Part shown: positions 53,040 through 56,272 of the stretch, one piece after another
Layout of the letters: each line of letters starts with the position of its first letter
How positions within the stretch are numbered: position 1 is the stretch's first letter
Notes under the pieces: model-generated
Database searches by the model: none
Told to the model about the DNA's origin: nothing
Seen by the model: the letters and a program-made list of their open reading frames with translations, nothing else
Position numbers and translations under genes: made by a program
NCBI RefSeq assembly: GCF_017377855.1
Contig: NZ_JAFREP010000048.1
Span: 1-56,272, forward strand
Length of the DNA stretch: 56,272 nucleotides
Source: Acanthopleuribacter pedis
GTDB taxonomy: Bacteria; Acidobacteriota; Holophagae; Acanthopleuribacterales; Acanthopleuribacteraceae
Direction: 5' to 3'

Positions 53040-54747
53040 CTTCATTCTTTGCGTGTTGGCGGCCGTTCTCTGTTGCGGGAACCTCGCCATGGCTCATGGC
53101 GGCGGTAGTCCGCCGGGCTCCGGCCAAGACGAGGGTTCGCTCGAGGATCGGCGCGCGGCTTTTGAAGCCGCCTTGCGGGATGTACTCGATGAGGAACAGC
53201 GCAAAGCCTTGCGCAACGCCTTTGATCACTCCGAGACCATCGGCGAGATCATGACACTGCTGCGCGCCTTGCGCCCGGAAGAAGCCAACCGCGTCCGTGA
53301 GCAAGCCAAATTGCCCAAGGACTTCGATCACCTGTTCCACGGTTGGGTATTGCACCAACAAGGCCTTTACGAAAAAGCGCACCAGCAATTCAGCAAGGTG
53401 GATAAAGCCACGCTTGAGGTCGACGGCTATTTGGCCAACCGTTACGATGAACTGATGAAAACCGCCGCGGCGCTTCAGGACTTCGAGGTATTCGAGACCC
53501 AAAATTTCAGTATTCGCTACCAGGACGGCCCCGACAAAGTCATGCTCGCCTACCTGCCCGACATTCTCGAACGGGTGTATTCCGAATATGCGCGCATTTT
53601 TCAATTTACGCGCGGCGAAAAAATCATCGTTGAGGTCATGCCGGACTACAAGCTTTTCTCCTACGCCTCCGCGCTGACCAAATCCCAAATTGAAACCACC
53701 GGGACCATCGCCCTCTGTGTTGAGAACCGGTTGGTGATGATGACCCCGCGCCGCGTCGCCCGCGGCTACTACTGGCCCGACGTCATCGCCCACGAGTACG
53801 TGCACTACATCCTCACCAAACACAGCCATGACAAGGCACCGCTTTGGTTTCAGGAGGGCGTCGCCAAATATTTTGAGGCCAAGTGGGAAAAACCCGACGC
53901 CGATCCGCTTGGCGCCATGCTCGAAAGCAGCTTGGCCAGGGCCATTAAAGCCGATAGCTTCTTGACCGTTGAACAGATGATGCCGTCTTTTGCCGCCCTG
54001 CCTACCGCCGAACTGGCGACCCAGGCCTATGCACAAACCGCCTCCATGGTGGACTATCTGTGCCAGAGCAAAAGCGAGGATGTGATTTACAAAATCGCCG
54101 TCGATCTGCCCCAGAAAGGCGACATCGACAGCGTGTTGTCCGACATGTTGGGTGTGCCCTTCAGCACCTTTGAAGAGGACTGGAAGAAATGGGCGAGGAC
54201 CCGCGATTACAAAGTTCATTTCGAGGTGGACCCGTTTCAAGGCGTCACGTTGTTGGACGAGGACGCCTCGACCGAGGGCATTGCCGAGCTGGACAAGGAA
54301 AACGATAAAGGCCGCAAACATACCCGTTTGGGTGATCTGCTTTTGGAGCGGAACCGTTACCAAGCCGCTTTGCAGCAGTACCAGAAAACCGTGGTTGCCA
54401 ACGAAACCATTCACCGCCAGATTTTGTTGCGTATGTTGCGCTGTCTCCAGTTCTTGAACCGTCCTCGCGACATGATCGATTTGATTCAAGAGAACGTGCC
54501 GGTTTTGCATGAGGACGCCACCATGTTGGTCCATTTGGGGCGTGCCTACCTGGAATTGGACGATAAAGCCTCTTCCGCGGCAAACCTTCGCGCCGCTACG
54601 CGCGTAAACCCCTTTTACCCGGATATTTACCGACTCTTGATGCAGACCTACGATGCCGAAAAAGACGCGGCTGAGATTCAAGAAATTCAGCGTTTGCTGG
54701 AAACGCTGAACAAAAAACCCGTGGGGAACAAAGAAACCAAAACCTAA
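53017..54747 (+). CDS. Exported gluzincin (peptidase MA-like) with C-terminal TPRs
   Basis: The 576-aa protein starts at ATG 53017 (AGGA six bases upstream), inside the end of the DUF4175 gene. It has a signal peptide (ILCVLAAVLCCGNLAMA), then an N-terminal helical part and the zinc motif H259-E260-x2-H263 in VIAHEYVHYIL. The third ligand candidate is E280 (WFQEGVAKYF), as in MA-clan gluzincins. C-terminal TPR-like repeats (GDLLLERNRYQAALQQYQKT, HLGRAYLELDDKASSAANLR) may recruit partners. It probably acts in the periplasm on envelope proteins. MoxR follows after 94 bases. Confidence 0.88.
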   Translation: MKNSWTNNFILCVLAAVLCCGNLAMAHGGGSPPGSGQDEGSLEDRRAAFEAALRDVLDEEQRKALRNAFDHSETIGEIMTLLRALRPEEANRVREQAKLPKDFDHLFHGWVLHQQGLYEKAHQQFSKVDKATLEVDGYLANRYDELMKTAAALQDFEVFETQNFSIRYQDGPDKVMLAYLPDILERVYSEYARIFQFTRGEKIIVEVMPDYKLFSYASALTKSQIETTGTIALCVENRLVMMTPRRVARGYYWPDVIAHEYVHYILTKHSHDKAPLWFQEGVAKYFEAKWEKPDADPLGAMLESSLARAIKADSFLTVEQMMPSFAALPTAELATQAYAQTASMVDYLCQSKSEDVIYKIAVDLPQKGDIDSVLSDMLGVPFSTFEEDWKKWARTRDYKVHFEVDPFQGVTLLDEDASTEGIAELDKENDKGRKHTRLGDLLLERNRYQAALQQYQKTVVANETIHRQILLRMLRCLQFLNRPRDMIDLIQENVPVLHEDATMLVHLGRAYLELDDKASSAANLRAATRVNPFYPDIYRLLMQTYDAEKDAAEIQEIQRLLETLNKKPVGNKETKT

Positions 54748-54841
54748 CTGTTCCCGCCTCCAAACCGCCTTTTTCCGGCGTCCGGTTCCCCGGTTCCGCG
54801 TGAAAGGTGGTGTCTATCCCCCATATTATGAAGGAGTCTCC

Positions 54842-55858
<1,017 letters not shown>

Positions 55859-56272
55859 CAAGGTCTTCCACAACGGGGCCCGATCCGGTAAACCCTGTTG
55901 TGGCCCGCAAACCGATATGACGGGCCGGGCCTTGATCCGGCGAACCCTGTTGGGTTCAAACACGGGAATAACGGAACATATGGACGGGCCTTGATCCGGC
56001 GAACCCTGATGGGGTTCAAACACGGGAATAACGAAACATTTGGACGGGCCTTGATCCGGAGAACCCTGATGGGTTCAAACACGGGAATAACGGAACATAT
56101 GGACGGGCCTTGATCCGGCGAACCCTGTTGGGGTTCAAACACGGGAATAACGGAACATATGGACGGGCCTTGATCCGGCGAGCCCTGTTGGGGTTCAAAC
56201 ACGGGAATAACGGAACATATTTGGACGGGCATTGATCCGGCGAACCCTGATGGGGTTCAAACACGGGAATAA
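55859..56272. repeat. Tandem array, about 60-bp unit, running off the window
   Basis: Five to six units recur every 59-61 bases from about 55919, after one diverged unit from about 55875. Each has GGGCCTTGATCCGG, a GAACCC TGTTG GGGTTC hairpin, and ACACGGGAATAACG. It starts one base after the moxR stop and continues past the window. Its style (long units with a strong internal hairpin) matches the arrays flanking elements 1 and 2, so a third alpha/beta core may lie just outside. Confidence 0.88.

Noticed and set aside
53026..54681. 551-codon minus-strand frame opposite the metallopeptidase gene
   Set aside because: It mirrors the codon bias of the plus-strand gene, has no family similarity and no ribosome site.
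55919..56272. tRNA-like T-loops (GGGTTCAAAC) in the terminal array
   Set aside because: The motif is one arm of the GAACCC/GGGTTC hairpin; no acceptor stem or anticodon arm can be formed.

Overview
The window is about 56 kb of bacterial chromosome with moderately high GC. It opens inside a 5S rRNA gene, so it is the downstream flank of an rRNA operon. The gene content suggests a free-living diderm from the Acidobacteriota or a similarly gene-rich phylum such as the Planctomycetes. The clues are a propeller-type hybrid histidine kinase, a Ser/Thr kinase with a long TPR tail, a tricorn-like protease, a DUF58/vWA/DUF4159/DUF4175/MoxR envelope cluster, and MurB and Prc homologues. The phylum call is inference from gene style; no marker gene was compared.

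Layout. 1-1280: end of 5S rRNA, its terminator, then a noncoding composite repeat element (element 1) and a bidirectional terminator. 1323-3082 (minus): anti-sigma/ECF sigma pair and an iodotyrosine-deiodinase-like nitroreductase. 3586-8208: a giant hybrid sensor kinase fused to a SpoIIE-type phosphatase. 8212-13286: DUF2252 protein, CheX-like phosphatase, YHS-domain protein, glutathione S-transferase, a MITE-like element and a CAP-domain secreted protein. 13442-17293: Ser/Thr kinase with TPRs. 17576-20088: an islet bounded by 58-bp direct repeats that carries three small cargo genes, the last one AT-rich. 20397-24570 (minus): Prc protease, gamma-carbonic-anhydrase-like protein and MurB. 24969-30565: FAD oxidoreductase, small proteins and a tricorn-type S41 protease. 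31051-35339: AAA ATPase, sensor kinase and a small protein whose stop codon lies in a second MITE. 35680-38974 (minus): MFS transporter, PanC and PanB. 39240-40064: a second copy of the composite repeat element in the opposite orientation. 40121-43621: deoxynucleoside-kinase-like protein with a degenerate P-loop, a five-domain S1 protein and a lipoprotein. 43992-55858: a compact seven-gene cluster DUF58, BatA/vWA, DUF4159, vWA, DUF4175, gluzincin peptidase with TPRs, MoxR. 55859-end: another tandem array that runs off the window.

How the parts work together. The 43992-55858 cluster looks like one membrane and periplasmic machine: a MoxR AAA+ ATPase with vWA partners, a coiled-coil DUF4175 membrane protein and a secreted metallopeptidase. 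Signal transduction is heavily represented (ECF sigma/anti-sigma, two histidine kinases, Ser/Thr kinase, CheX, SpoIIE-type phosphatase). PanB and PanC supply pantothenate.

The least explained material is noncoding. One composite element occurs twice in inverted orientation. Its two hairpin-bounded arms (called alpha and beta here) face each other, and it is flanked by tandem arrays whose unit sequence and length differ at every site. A second family (22-bp terminal inverted repeats, about 260-290 bp) also carries an internal array that is homogenised within each copy but differs between copies. These are the best candidates for an undescribed system.
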